DNA of 64,000 nt from Flammeovirgaceae bacterium 311 (GTDB taxonomy: Bacteria; Bacteroidota; Bacteroidia; Cytophagales; Cyclobacteriaceae): the NCBI GenBank assembly GCA_000597885.1, contig CP004371.1, positions 3,240,501 to 3,304,500 of the forward strand. The letters run 5' to 3'. The notes beneath the pieces were generated by a model that saw only the letters and a program-made list of their open reading frames with translations, did no database searches and was not told the DNA's origin. The position numbers were made by a program, and so were the translations under genes. Position 1 is the stretch's first letter. Each line of letters opens with the position of its first letter. Of this stretch, positions 17,116 through 24,659 are shown in pieces.

Positions 17116-18195
17116 ATGCTTCGCTTTCTGAACCGCTATACTTTTTTAGCCCTTACTGCCGGATTTTTAGCAGTAGCCTGTGAAGATGATGATACCATCA
17201 CTACCACCACGGAAGACCCTGCTACCTATAATTTCCAGAACGTAGACCGTAGCGGTCAGCTGCAGCGCATACAGATGTTGGATACATTAATCAGGAAAGT
17301 GCGTGAAGCCAATGATGGCGAAACCAAGGTAACTGCTGCCGAGCTTACTGCTCTTTATGAGAACAGTGCAAAAATGTTTGGTACCGATAAAAATCTGGCA
17401 TCTAAAACATACGATAAGGACGGAGGCGCTACCAAAAATGCAATATATGCCCTGTTCAACCAGGTAGAGGCATTAAGCGGCAATCCGGCAAATGTAGAGG
17501 GTGGTTACCTGGTAACACCGGAAGGCCTGGAGCCTGCACAATTACTTGCTAAAGGTCTGATGGGTTCCGTACTCTACTGGCAGGCAACAGATGTTTATTT
17601 AGGCCAGGAAAAAATGAATGCTGATAATAGCAAGGTTACCGAAGGCCAGGGCACTGCCATGCAGCACCACTGGGACGAAGCCTTTGGTTATTTCGGCGTT
17701 CCAACTGATTTCCCTGCCAATGAAGGTAAGGACAATACCAAATCGGCAGAGGAAAGAGCCTGGTTCTGGGGCAGCTATTCTAACCAGCGTGCCGATCAGC
17801 TTGATCTGCGCCAGGATATCATGAAGGCTTTCATCAAAGGACGTGCTGCCATTGGCCGTAACGATATGATTGCCCGCGACGAAGCCATTGCTACCATCCG
17901 CGAAAAATGGGACTTGCTGGTTGCTGCCAACGTGGTGCATTACCTGAATTCTGCCATGAAGGCAAATAATGAACAAAGAACCGGTGCTTATTACCACAAC
18001 TGGTCAGAGGGCCTGGCATTTGCATATGCACTGCAGTACAATCCGGAACGCGCAATCACGAATGAAGAGTTTGCACACCTGATTCACCTGTTCGGGGCCA
18101 ATCCCAAGGAAGCTACAGAAGAAAATCTTCAGGAAGCAAACCTGTTACTGAAAGAGGTATATGGGTTCACAGATGCACAACTGCTGAACTTATAA
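17116..18195 (+). CDS. DUF4856 lipoprotein, likely surface-exposed, iron-related
   Basis: The 359-residue protein starts with a signal ending in LAVAC (lipid-bearing Cys22), immediately followed by EDDDT, which resembles the acidic lipoprotein export signal for surface display in Bacteroidetes. The mature part is helical with long stretches such as HHWDEAFGYFGVP and LAFAYALQYNP, matching the DUF4856 family as I recall it. Function is unknown, but such genes often accompany imelysins and TonB receptors. It is the first gene of the operon, and an intrinsic terminator lies between it and the imelysin gene. Confidence 0.8.
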   Translation: MLRFLNRYTFLALTAGFLAVACEDDDTITTTTEDPATYNFQNVDRSGQLQRIQMLDTLIRKVREANDGETKVTAAELTALYENSAKMFGTDKNLASKTYDKDGGATKNAIYALFNQVEALSGNPANVEGGYLVTPEGLEPAQLLAKGLMGSVLYWQATDVYLGQEKMNADNSKVTEGQGTAMQHHWDEAFGYFGVPTDFPANEGKDNTKSAEERAWFWGSYSNQRADQLDLRQDIMKAFIKGRAAIGRNDMIARDEAIATIREKWDLLVAANVVHYLNSAMKANNEQRTGAYYHNWSEGLAFAYALQYNPERAITNEEFAHLIHLFGANPKEATEENLQEANLLLKEVYGFTDAQLLNL

Positions 18196-18218
18196 CAGAT
18201 AGAATATAGATGTTTTAT

Positions 18219-18243
18219 AGCGCCGGCAAAACCGGCGCTTTTT
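18219..18243 (+). terminator. Intrinsic terminator inside the DUF4856-imelysin operon
   Basis: An 8-bp GC-rich stem AGCGCCGG/CCGGCGCT with a CAAAA loop runs directly into TTTTT. It lies 24 bases after the DUF4856 stop and 12 bases before the imelysin ATG. Partial read-through would set the ratio of the first gene product to the rest. Confidence 0.75.
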
Positions 18244-18254
18244 AAGCTTAAAAA

Positions 18255-19379
18255 ATGGTAAGTAAAATATTTCCCTTTAGCTGCCTGATAGCACTCCTGC
18301 TGTTTGCCACCGCCTGTAAGGACGATGAGGGCAGCACATCAGGTGTAGACTTTAACGAACGGGAAATGCTGGAGAACTATGGCAAAAATGTAATTTACCC
18401 CGCCTATGCCTCTTTTGAGCAAAAGGCTCAGGTACTCCAAACCCGTGTAGATGCCTTTGCCGATGCTCCTTCCGAAGCCAACTTAACCGAAGCACAAAAT
18501 GCCCTGAAGGAAACCTGGATCTCCTGGCAGGGCATTAGCCTGTTTGAGTTCGGGCCTGCCGCAGACCTGGGCCTGAGCATGAGCATCAATAACTTTCCTA
18601 CCCGCTACCCTAAAATAGACAATGCTGTGCAAAGCGGCACCTGGGATATTAACGGCCTCTACGCCGGTGATATGCGTGGTATGCCAGCCCTGGACTATCT
18701 GCTCTTTTCAGAAAGCGGCGATAATGCCGAAGTACTAAGCCGCTACACCAGCAGCGAACAAGCCGACAACCGTAAGCGCTTTGCCAAAGAAGTGGCGGCG
18801 CACCTGCACACACAGGCCACCGCCGTACGTACCGCCTGGGCTCCGGAAAGTGGTAACTACCTGGGCAGTTTTATTACTAATACCGGTAACAGCGCCAGCA
18901 GTGCACTAAGCCTGCTGGTCAATAATTTTGTGCAGGGTTTCGAGGTGATCAAAAACCAGAAAATACGCACACCCCTGGGTCTGCTCTCACAGGATGGGCA
19001 GCCTATACCACGTGCTGTAGAAGCCTACTACAGCAGCTACTCCCTCCCACTGATCCAGGCTAACCTGGAGTCTGTAACGCGGGTGTTCAATGGCACCTAC
19101 GCATCGGGCGATGGCCCGGGACTGGCCGATTACCTGAAGGCCCACCATGCCGCCGGTAATACCGAAGAAGACCTGGCCGCTGCCATCAACGCACAGCTAC
19201 AAAGCATTAACAGCGCTGTAGATGCCATCTCCGGCCCGCTGCGCCAGGCAGTTACGGCACAGCCGCAGGTGGTGGAAGCTGCCTATATGGAAATGGCAAA
19301 TATCATGGCGCTGCTAAAGGCTGATATGCCCTCTGCCCTTAGCGTGCAAATCACTTATATAGATAATGACGGCGACTAA
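18255..19379 (+). CDS. Imelysin-family (M75-like) lipoprotein, putative iron acquisition protein
   Basis: The 374-residue protein has a signal peptide with lipobox FATAC (Cys21) followed by KDDEG, matching the QKDDE-like surface export signal. The mature part has the imelysin start (LENYGKNVIYPAYASFEQK) and helical bundle (KETWISWQGISLFEFGPA). The canonical GxHxxE motif is replaced by GMPALDYLL (near 142), so peptidase activity is unlikely. Cyanobacterial IrpA-type imelysins are needed for growth under iron limitation; heme or iron binding here is inference. The HTTM gene follows after 6 bases. Confidence 0.88.
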   Translation: MVSKIFPFSCLIALLLFATACKDDEGSTSGVDFNEREMLENYGKNVIYPAYASFEQKAQVLQTRVDAFADAPSEANLTEAQNALKETWISWQGISLFEFGPAADLGLSMSINNFPTRYPKIDNAVQSGTWDINGLYAGDMRGMPALDYLLFSESGDNAEVLSRYTSSEQADNRKRFAKEVAAHLHTQATAVRTAWAPESGNYLGSFITNTGNSASSALSLLVNNFVQGFEVIKNQKIRTPLGLLSQDGQPIPRAVEAYYSSYSLPLIQANLESVTRVFNGTYASGDGPGLADYLKAHHAAGNTEEDLAAAINAQLQSINSAVDAISGPLRQAVTAQPQVVEAAYMEMANIMALLKADMPSALSVQITYIDNDGD

Positions 19380-19385
19380 TAGCCA

Positions 19386-20780
19386 ATGAAGCTGAGGCTG
19401 CAAAACATATACAACGCCAGTACGGCACCAACGTCTATTGCTCCGCTGGTGATGTTCCGCATCATCTTTGGATTAATGATGCTGGTAAGTGTTTTGCGCT
19501 TTATGCTGAAGGGCTGGGTGGATCAGCTCTACATACAGCCACAGTATTTCTTCCATTATTATGGCTTCAGCTGGATTAAGCATCCGGTTGCCCTGGGCCT
19601 GCCCGGCTGGAGCATGTACGGGGTTTTTGGCCTGATGGCAGTAGCAGCAGCAGGCATTATGCTGGGCTGGCGCTACCGCCTTTCAGCGCTACTGTTTTTT
19701 CTCCTGTTCAGCTATGTAGAGCTGCTGGATCTTACCAACTACCTCAACCACTACTACTTTGTAAGCCTGATGAGCGGGCTAATGATCCTGCTCCCTGCAC
19801 ACCGCTCCTTTTCGCTGGATGTGCTGCGCAAGCCTGCTCTTGCCGTTACCGAGGTACCGGCCTGGACCATCAACATCCTGCGCTTTCAGCTGGGGCTCGT
19901 ATACTTTTATGCTGGTGTAGCCAAGCTGCATGCCGATTGGCTGCTGGAAGCACAGCCGCTGCGCCTTTGGCTGCCCGCTAAAGCTGATATGCCCCTCATC
20001 GGCCCCTGGCTTAAAGAAGTGTGGGTAGCCTACCTGTTCAGCTGGTTCGGCTGCCTCTACGACCTTAGCATCCCCTTCCTGCTAAGCTGGCGCAAAAGCC
20101 GCCCGCTGGCGTATGTAGCGGTTGTGTTGTTTCATGTACTTACCTGGTTACTCTTCCCAATTGGCATGTTCCCCTGGATCATGATCTTAAGCACCCTTAT
20201 CTTCTTCAGCAGCCGTTTTCATCAGCAGGTGCTTGAGGGGCTGCAGAAACTGCTCCGCCGGCGCCCCACACTCCGGCAGGCCAAAAGCTATGCCTATCCT
20301 GCTGCACTCTACAAGCCCCTAACCGCTTTTCTTTCCCTCTACATTGTTTTTCAGCTGCTGTTTCCCTGGCGTTTTGCCCTCTACCCCGACTCCCTGTTTT
20401 GGACCGAACAGGGCTTTCGTTTTTCGTGGCGGGTAATGCTGATGGAAAAAAGCGGGAGCATCAGCTTTGTGGTACAGGATGGTGAAACTGGCAGCAGAAC
20501 AGCCGTGAATACCCGGGAGTACCTAAACCCGCAGCAGGAGAAAATGATGGCTACACAGCCAGACATGATCCTGCAGTTTGCCCATTTCCTCAGAGATGAA
20601 TACAAGAACAGGGGCATTGAAAGCCCGCAGGTATATGCCGACAGCTGGGTGAGCCTGAACGGCCGCCGTAGCCGCCCCTATGTACGACCCGATGTAAACC
20701 TGGCCAGCCTGCAGGATGGCTGGATGCCCAAAAACTGGATTTTACCCTTTGATCAAGACTACCTCCGTGCCCAACGCTAA
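19386..20780 (+). CDS. HTTM-domain membrane protein, vitamin K-dependent gamma-carboxylase-like
   Basis: The 464-residue protein has about eight hydrophobic helices in the first 330 residues, then a hydrophilic C-terminal domain. The motif LTNYLNHYYFVSLMSGLMILLPAH, and later YFYAGVAKLHADWL, are typical of the HTTM family that includes the human gamma-glutamyl carboxylase. The bacterial role is not established; neither the substrate nor a cofactor can be read. In this operon it stands between the imelysin and the TonB receptor, suggesting a role at the inner membrane in handling whatever they import. The receptor gene overlaps its end by about 14 bases. Confidence 0.85.
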   Translation: MKLRLQNIYNASTAPTSIAPLVMFRIIFGLMMLVSVLRFMLKGWVDQLYIQPQYFFHYYGFSWIKHPVALGLPGWSMYGVFGLMAVAAAGIMLGWRYRLSALLFFLLFSYVELLDLTNYLNHYYFVSLMSGLMILLPAHRSFSLDVLRKPALAVTEVPAWTINILRFQLGLVYFYAGVAKLHADWLLEAQPLRLWLPAKADMPLIGPWLKEVWVAYLFSWFGCLYDLSIPFLLSWRKSRPLAYVAVVLFHVLTWLLFPIGMFPWIMILSTLIFFSSRFHQQVLEGLQKLLRRRPTLRQAKSYAYPAALYKPLTAFLSLYIVFQLLFPWRFALYPDSLFWTEQGFRFSWRVMLMEKSGSISFVVQDGETGSRTAVNTREYLNPQQEKMMATQPDMILQFAHFLRDEYKNRGIESPQVYADSWVSLNGRRSRPYVRPDVNLASLQDGWMPKNWILPFDQDYLRAQR

Positions 20781-23205
20781 ATTATATATAGCCCACCTGC
20801 TGCTGGCAATACTCCTGTTGCTTGGCAGCCCTGTGCTTTTGCAGGCACAGCAAACTGTTGTTATTTCGGGCAGGGTAACAGAGGCCACCAGCGGCAGGGG
20901 CCTGGCAGGCGCCGATGTGTTTGTGCAGGGTACTTCAGTTGTTGCTGCTACAGATTCAAAAGGTTACTACACACTACCCTCCATTCCTTATGGCACCTAT
21001 GCCATAGCGGTATTCCACGAAGGCCTTCGGTCTGTTGCAAAATCTGTAGAGGCACAGGCTGCTGCCATTACTGTAAATTTTGCCCTGGAGCAAATGGAAG
21101 AAACCCTTAAAGAGGTAGTAGTAGAGCGTAAAACAGAGGGTATGGGTGGCATTACACGCTTACAGGCCGTAGAGGGCACGGCCATTTACGAGGCCAAAAA
21201 AAGTGAAGTGATCCTGATAGAAGGTCTTACTGCCAACCTGGCGACCAATAACAGCCGCCAGATCTACAGCAAGGTACCCGGCCTGAACATCTGGGAAAGC
21301 GATGGCGCCGGTATTCAACTGGGCATTGGCGGCAGGGGACTTAGCCCAAACCGCACCGCCAACTTCAATACCCGCCAAAATGGCTACGACATTAGCGCCG
21401 ATGCCCTGGGCTATCCCGAAAGCTACTATACCCCGCCGGTGGAGGGCGTAGAAAAAATACAGATTGTACGCGGCGCCGCCTCCCTGCAGTATGGTACCCA
21501 GTTTGGCGGCATGCTCAACTTTGTCATGAAAAAGGGGCCTTCTGACAAACCTTTTGAATTTACCTCCCGTCAAACGCTGGGCTCCTTTGGCCTGTTCAAC
21601 TCCTTTAACAGTGTGGGCGGCACCAAAGGCAAAATAAACTACTATGGCTTTTACCAGTACAAACACGGCGATGGCTGGCGCCCCAATTCAGGCTTTGAGG
21701 TAAATACAGCTTTTGCCGACCTGAACATGCAGCTGACAGATAAATTCTTTCTCTGCCTGGAGTACACCCACATGGATTACCTGGCCCAGCAACCCGGCGG
21801 TCTCACCGATGCGCAGTTTGCACAGGATCCGCGGCAATCCTTCCGCGACCGTAACTGGTTTAAGGTAGACTGGAACCTGATGGCGGTGCTGATGGAATAT
21901 AAGTTTAACCAGCACACCCGGCTGGAGATGAAGAACTTTGGTCTCTACGCCAGCCGTGATGCCCTGGGCGACCTGGGCAGGATAGACCGCCCGGCAGACC
22001 CCAACAGAACCCTGATCAGTGACCAGTTCCGGAACATTGGCAGTGAGCTGCGCCTGCTGCACCGCTACAACCTGGGCAAACAAACCTCTGTATTTCTTGC
22101 GGGTGCCAGGGCATATAAAGGGCTTACTTACAAAAAGCAGGGGGTTTCTACTGAGGGCTCAGGTCCTGACTTTCGTTTTGAAGATCCTTCTAATCTGAAA
22201 TCTGACCACCAATTTCCTAACTGGAATGTAGCCCTGTTTGCAGAAAACATCTTTAATTTAAGCGACCGCCTTAGCCTTACCCCCGGCATCCGCTGGGAGT
22301 GGATCAATACCAGGGCTGATGGATACTACCAGGAACTACCACTGCAGCTGCAGGATGAGTTTGGCCTGCCCTATACCGTTTGGGAAAAAGGAACCGATAT
22401 CAAGAATCTGTCTCGTCCGGTTTTGCTGGGTGGCCTTGGCCTCAGCTATAAACTAAAAGATTTGAGTGAGCTATATACTAATTTCTCTCAAAACTACCGC
22501 GCAGTAACCTTTACCGACATACGTACTATAAACCCTAACATCATTGTAGATCCTAACCTAAGCGATGAGCGGGGCTATAGTGCAGATCTGGGCTGGAGGG
22601 GCAGCAACGAATTACTTAACTGGGATGTAAGCCTGTTTATGCTGGCCTACCTGGATAAGATAGGCCGTATTCCTTTCAAGGAAAAGTTATTAACTACAAA
22701 TGTAGGCAGGGCTTATATTACCGGGGTTGAGAGTTTTGCAGAAGTTAGTATTTTGCCCTTGGTGGGCATTACCTCTCAATGGCAGATAAGAACGTTTGGA
22801 AATCTGGCACTTATCCAAGGGCAATATGCAGAATCAGGAGAAAAAACCATTGCCGGAAATGATGTAGAGCTGGTGCCTGATATTAATGCGAAGGCCGGCA
22901 TACGAGTAGAGAAAAACAGATTTTCCTTAAGTGGTCAGTATACCTACCTGAGCGATCAGTTTACAGATGCCACTAACTCAGAAAAAGGTTTGAGTAGTGG
23001 CGGTGTAATAGGCCCAATACCTGCTTATTATGTAGCAGACCTCTCTGCCAGTTATGAAATTGGTAAGTACTTTAAAGTAGAGAGCGGCATTAATAACCTT
23101 ACCAATAACATGTATTTTACCCGCCGTGCCGAAGGTTATCCGGGTCCGGGCATAATTCCTTCCGACGGACGTAACTTCTACCTCAGCTTACAGTTTAAGT
23201 ACTAG
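20767..23205 (+). CDS. TonB-dependent outer membrane receptor
   Basis: The receptor imports a large ligand, here probably a ferric chelate, across the outer membrane. A signal peptide (LLLAILLLLGSPVLLQAQ) is followed by a carboxypeptidase-regulatory-like domain (VVISGRVTEATSGRGLAGA...), a plug domain (about 120-250, with VEKIQIVRGAASLQYG) and a beta-barrel ending in LSLQFKY, an aromatic terminal strand. It lacks an STN signalling domain. The start is unclear: GTG 20767 (overlap 14 bases with the HTTM gene) gives 812 residues; TTG 20749 is an alternative. It is the last gene of the operon. Confidence 0.92.
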   Translation: MPNAKLYIAHLLLAILLLLGSPVLLQAQQTVVISGRVTEATSGRGLAGADVFVQGTSVVAATDSKGYYTLPSIPYGTYAIAVFHEGLRSVAKSVEAQAAAITVNFALEQMEETLKEVVVERKTEGMGGITRLQAVEGTAIYEAKKSEVILIEGLTANLATNNSRQIYSKVPGLNIWESDGAGIQLGIGGRGLSPNRTANFNTRQNGYDISADALGYPESYYTPPVEGVEKIQIVRGAASLQYGTQFGGMLNFVMKKGPSDKPFEFTSRQTLGSFGLFNSFNSVGGTKGKINYYGFYQYKHGDGWRPNSGFEVNTAFADLNMQLTDKFFLCLEYTHMDYLAQQPGGLTDAQFAQDPRQSFRDRNWFKVDWNLMAVLMEYKFNQHTRLEMKNFGLYASRDALGDLGRIDRPADPNRTLISDQFRNIGSELRLLHRYNLGKQTSVFLAGARAYKGLTYKKQGVSTEGSGPDFRFEDPSNLKSDHQFPNWNVALFAENIFNLSDRLSLTPGIRWEWINTRADGYYQELPLQLQDEFGLPYTVWEKGTDIKNLSRPVLLGGLGLSYKLKDLSELYTNFSQNYRAVTFTDIRTINPNIIVDPNLSDERGYSADLGWRGSNELLNWDVSLFMLAYLDKIGRIPFKEKLLTTNVGRAYITGVESFAEVSILPLVGITSQWQIRTFGNLALIQGQYAESGEKTIAGNDVELVPDINAKAGIRVEKNRFSLSGQYTYLSDQFTDATNSEKGLSSGGVIGPIPAYYVADLSASYEIGKYFKVESGINNLTNNMYFTRRAEGYPGPGIIPSDGRNFYLSLQFKY

Positions 23206-23235
23206 AGGATTTCTCCTTATATGAGATAATTCAAT

Positions 23236-23243
23236 TATATTTG
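23236..23243 (+). promoter_or_regulatory. Candidate -7 promoter element for the ECF41-like gene
   Basis: TATATTTG matches TAnnTTTG exactly; TTTC, 22 bases upstream, is a partial -33. The transcript leader would be about 43 bases. This is weaker than the iron operon promoter. Confidence 0.35.
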
Positions 23244-23292
23244 TTTACTGTGAACTGTCTATCTGCTTTTAGGGGAAGAGAAAGTTGCTGAC

Positions 23293-23910
23293 ATGACGTA
23301 CGAAGCCGCCATTATTCAATACCAGCCATTATTGATCTCCATTGCTCAGCGCATGGTTAAAAACATGATGGATGCTGAGGATATCGTACAGGATACCTTC
23401 CTTAAATTTTTGAGCCAGCCCCCAAAGGCTATCGATAACCTGAAGGCCTACCTGGTACGGGCTGTCATTAACAACTGCCTGAACCACCTGAAGCGGCTGC
23501 GCCACAGTGCCGAAGAATTACTGGACCCACTCTTACATGCCGAATGGCTGGCCCATTTTGACATCAACATCAATTTTGTAGAGCGTGAGGGAGAAGTATC
23601 CGAAGCATTAAAAGTGCTGCTGCAGAAGCTGGAACCTTCTGAGCGTGCCGTATACCTGTTCAGGGAGGTATTTAATTATGATTATGCAGAAATTGCTGAA
23701 ATCGTAGAAAAGAAGAAAGACAACTGCCGCCAACTTTTTTGCCGGGCACAGGCTAAGCTGCAGCAGGAAAAAGTGCGATTCTCTTTTAATATAGACCAGC
23801 ACAAACAAACACTGCATACGTTTCTTGATTCCTGCCGCAATGGTTCCTTCCTAGAGCTTGTCGATAATCTCAAAGAAGACCTAAGGCTTAAAATGCCGTT
23901 TACAGAATAG
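23293..23910 (+). CDS. ECF41/SigJ-like sigma factor with shortened C-terminal extension
   Basis: The 205-residue protein has sigma region 2 (about 10-75, MMDAEDIVQDTFLKFL), a linker, and region 4 (about 115-165, LEPSERAVYLFREVFNYDYAEIAEIVEKKKDNCRQLFCRAQ), whose wording is that of the ECF41 (SigJ) group. ECF41 factors normally continue into a SnoaL-like domain to about 290 residues; here only the first helix of it (HTFLDSCRNGSFLELVDNLKEDL) remains and a terminator follows. No anti-sigma gene is adjacent. The next gene encodes a nitroreductase, and ECF41 genes are commonly paired with an oxidoreductase or similar enzyme. Confidence 0.8.
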   Translation: MTYEAAIIQYQPLLISIAQRMVKNMMDAEDIVQDTFLKFLSQPPKAIDNLKAYLVRAVINNCLNHLKRLRHSAEELLDPLLHAEWLAHFDININFVEREGEVSEALKVLLQKLEPSERAVYLFREVFNYDYAEIAEIVEKKKDNCRQLFCRAQAKLQQEKVRFSFNIDQHKQTLHTFLDSCRNGSFLELVDNLKEDLRLKMPFTE

Positions 23911-23938
23911 CGTTCTCCAAAACGCTGATTTTAATTTT
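23909..23938 (+). terminator. Intrinsic terminator after the ECF41-like gene
   Basis: Stem AGCGTT/AACGCT with a six-base loop starts at the stop codon and is followed by GATTTTAATTTT. A 6-bp stem is modest, so termination may be partial. Confidence 0.45.
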
Positions 23939-23969
23939 CTATCATCCATTTTTTGGTTCTGCTTTAGGC

Positions 23970-24563
23970 ATGAAAAAATTTGATACCCAAGAGATAAACC
24001 ATCTCATTAGTTACCGCCGTGCTGTTTATCCTGTAAGCTATTCCGGCGAACGTATAGATGATGCCATAATAGAACAGCTGCTGGAGAACGCCAACTGGGC
24101 TCCCACGCATGCACTTACTGAACCCTGGCGGTTTACAGTATTTTCAAATAAAGGACTCCAGAAACTGGCCAATTTTCAGGCAGACCTTTACACGCAGTTC
24201 GCTATGGAGGAGGGCACCTACGCTGAAAACAAACATCAGAAGCTGCTGGATACCCCTTTACTTTGCTCGCACATCATCAGCATTGGCATGAAGCGCGATC
24301 CAAAAGGCAAGGTACCGGAAATAGAAGAAGTAGAAGCCGTAGCCTGCGCCGTTCAGAACATGTGGCTTACGGCTGCTGCCTATGGAATAGGTTGCTACTG
24401 GGGCAGTGGCGGCATTACGTACCGGCAGGAAGCATTGTCCTTCTTCGGGCTCGAGCCCAATGATAAATTACTTGGCTTTCTGTACCTGGGTATTCCCAAA
24501 AGCGACTGGCCTGCAGGACGGCGTAAACCCATAGCCGATAAAGTGAAGTGGGTAAACGAGTAA
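23970..24563 (+). CDS. Nitroreductase-family FMN oxidoreductase
   Basis: The 197-residue protein shows the nitroreductase pattern: ISYRRAVYPVSY (phosphate-binding Arg), ANWAPTHALTEPWRF (FMN-binding, 43-57), AVQNMWLTAAAYGIGCYWGSGG and FGLEPNDKLLGFLYLGIP. It would reduce a nitro, quinone or enone substrate with NAD(P)H; the natural substrate is unknown. Length is normal. It lies 60 bases downstream of the ECF41-like sigma gene, with a weak terminator between, and may belong to its regulon. Confidence 0.9.
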   Translation: MKKFDTQEINHLISYRRAVYPVSYSGERIDDAIIEQLLENANWAPTHALTEPWRFTVFSNKGLQKLANFQADLYTQFAMEEGTYAENKHQKLLDTPLLCSHIISIGMKRDPKGKVPEIEEVEAVACAVQNMWLTAAAYGIGCYWGSGGITYRQEALSFFGLEPNDKLLGFLYLGIPKSDWPAGRRKPIADKVKWVNE

Positions 24564-24659
24564 GCCAACCTTGCATGCCGGCACGCGTATCATTGCAAGA
24601 GTAGCCGTCAAATAATTTAATTTTTTAGTGTGCGTACCAGCTGGTACAGCAACCCTAAT

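Noticed and set aside
20767-23910. Classical FecI-FecR-FecA type iron signalling cassette
   Set aside because: The receptor lacks an STN domain, no FecR-like gene is present, and the sigma factor is ECF41-like and follows the receptor, so the cassette is not supported.
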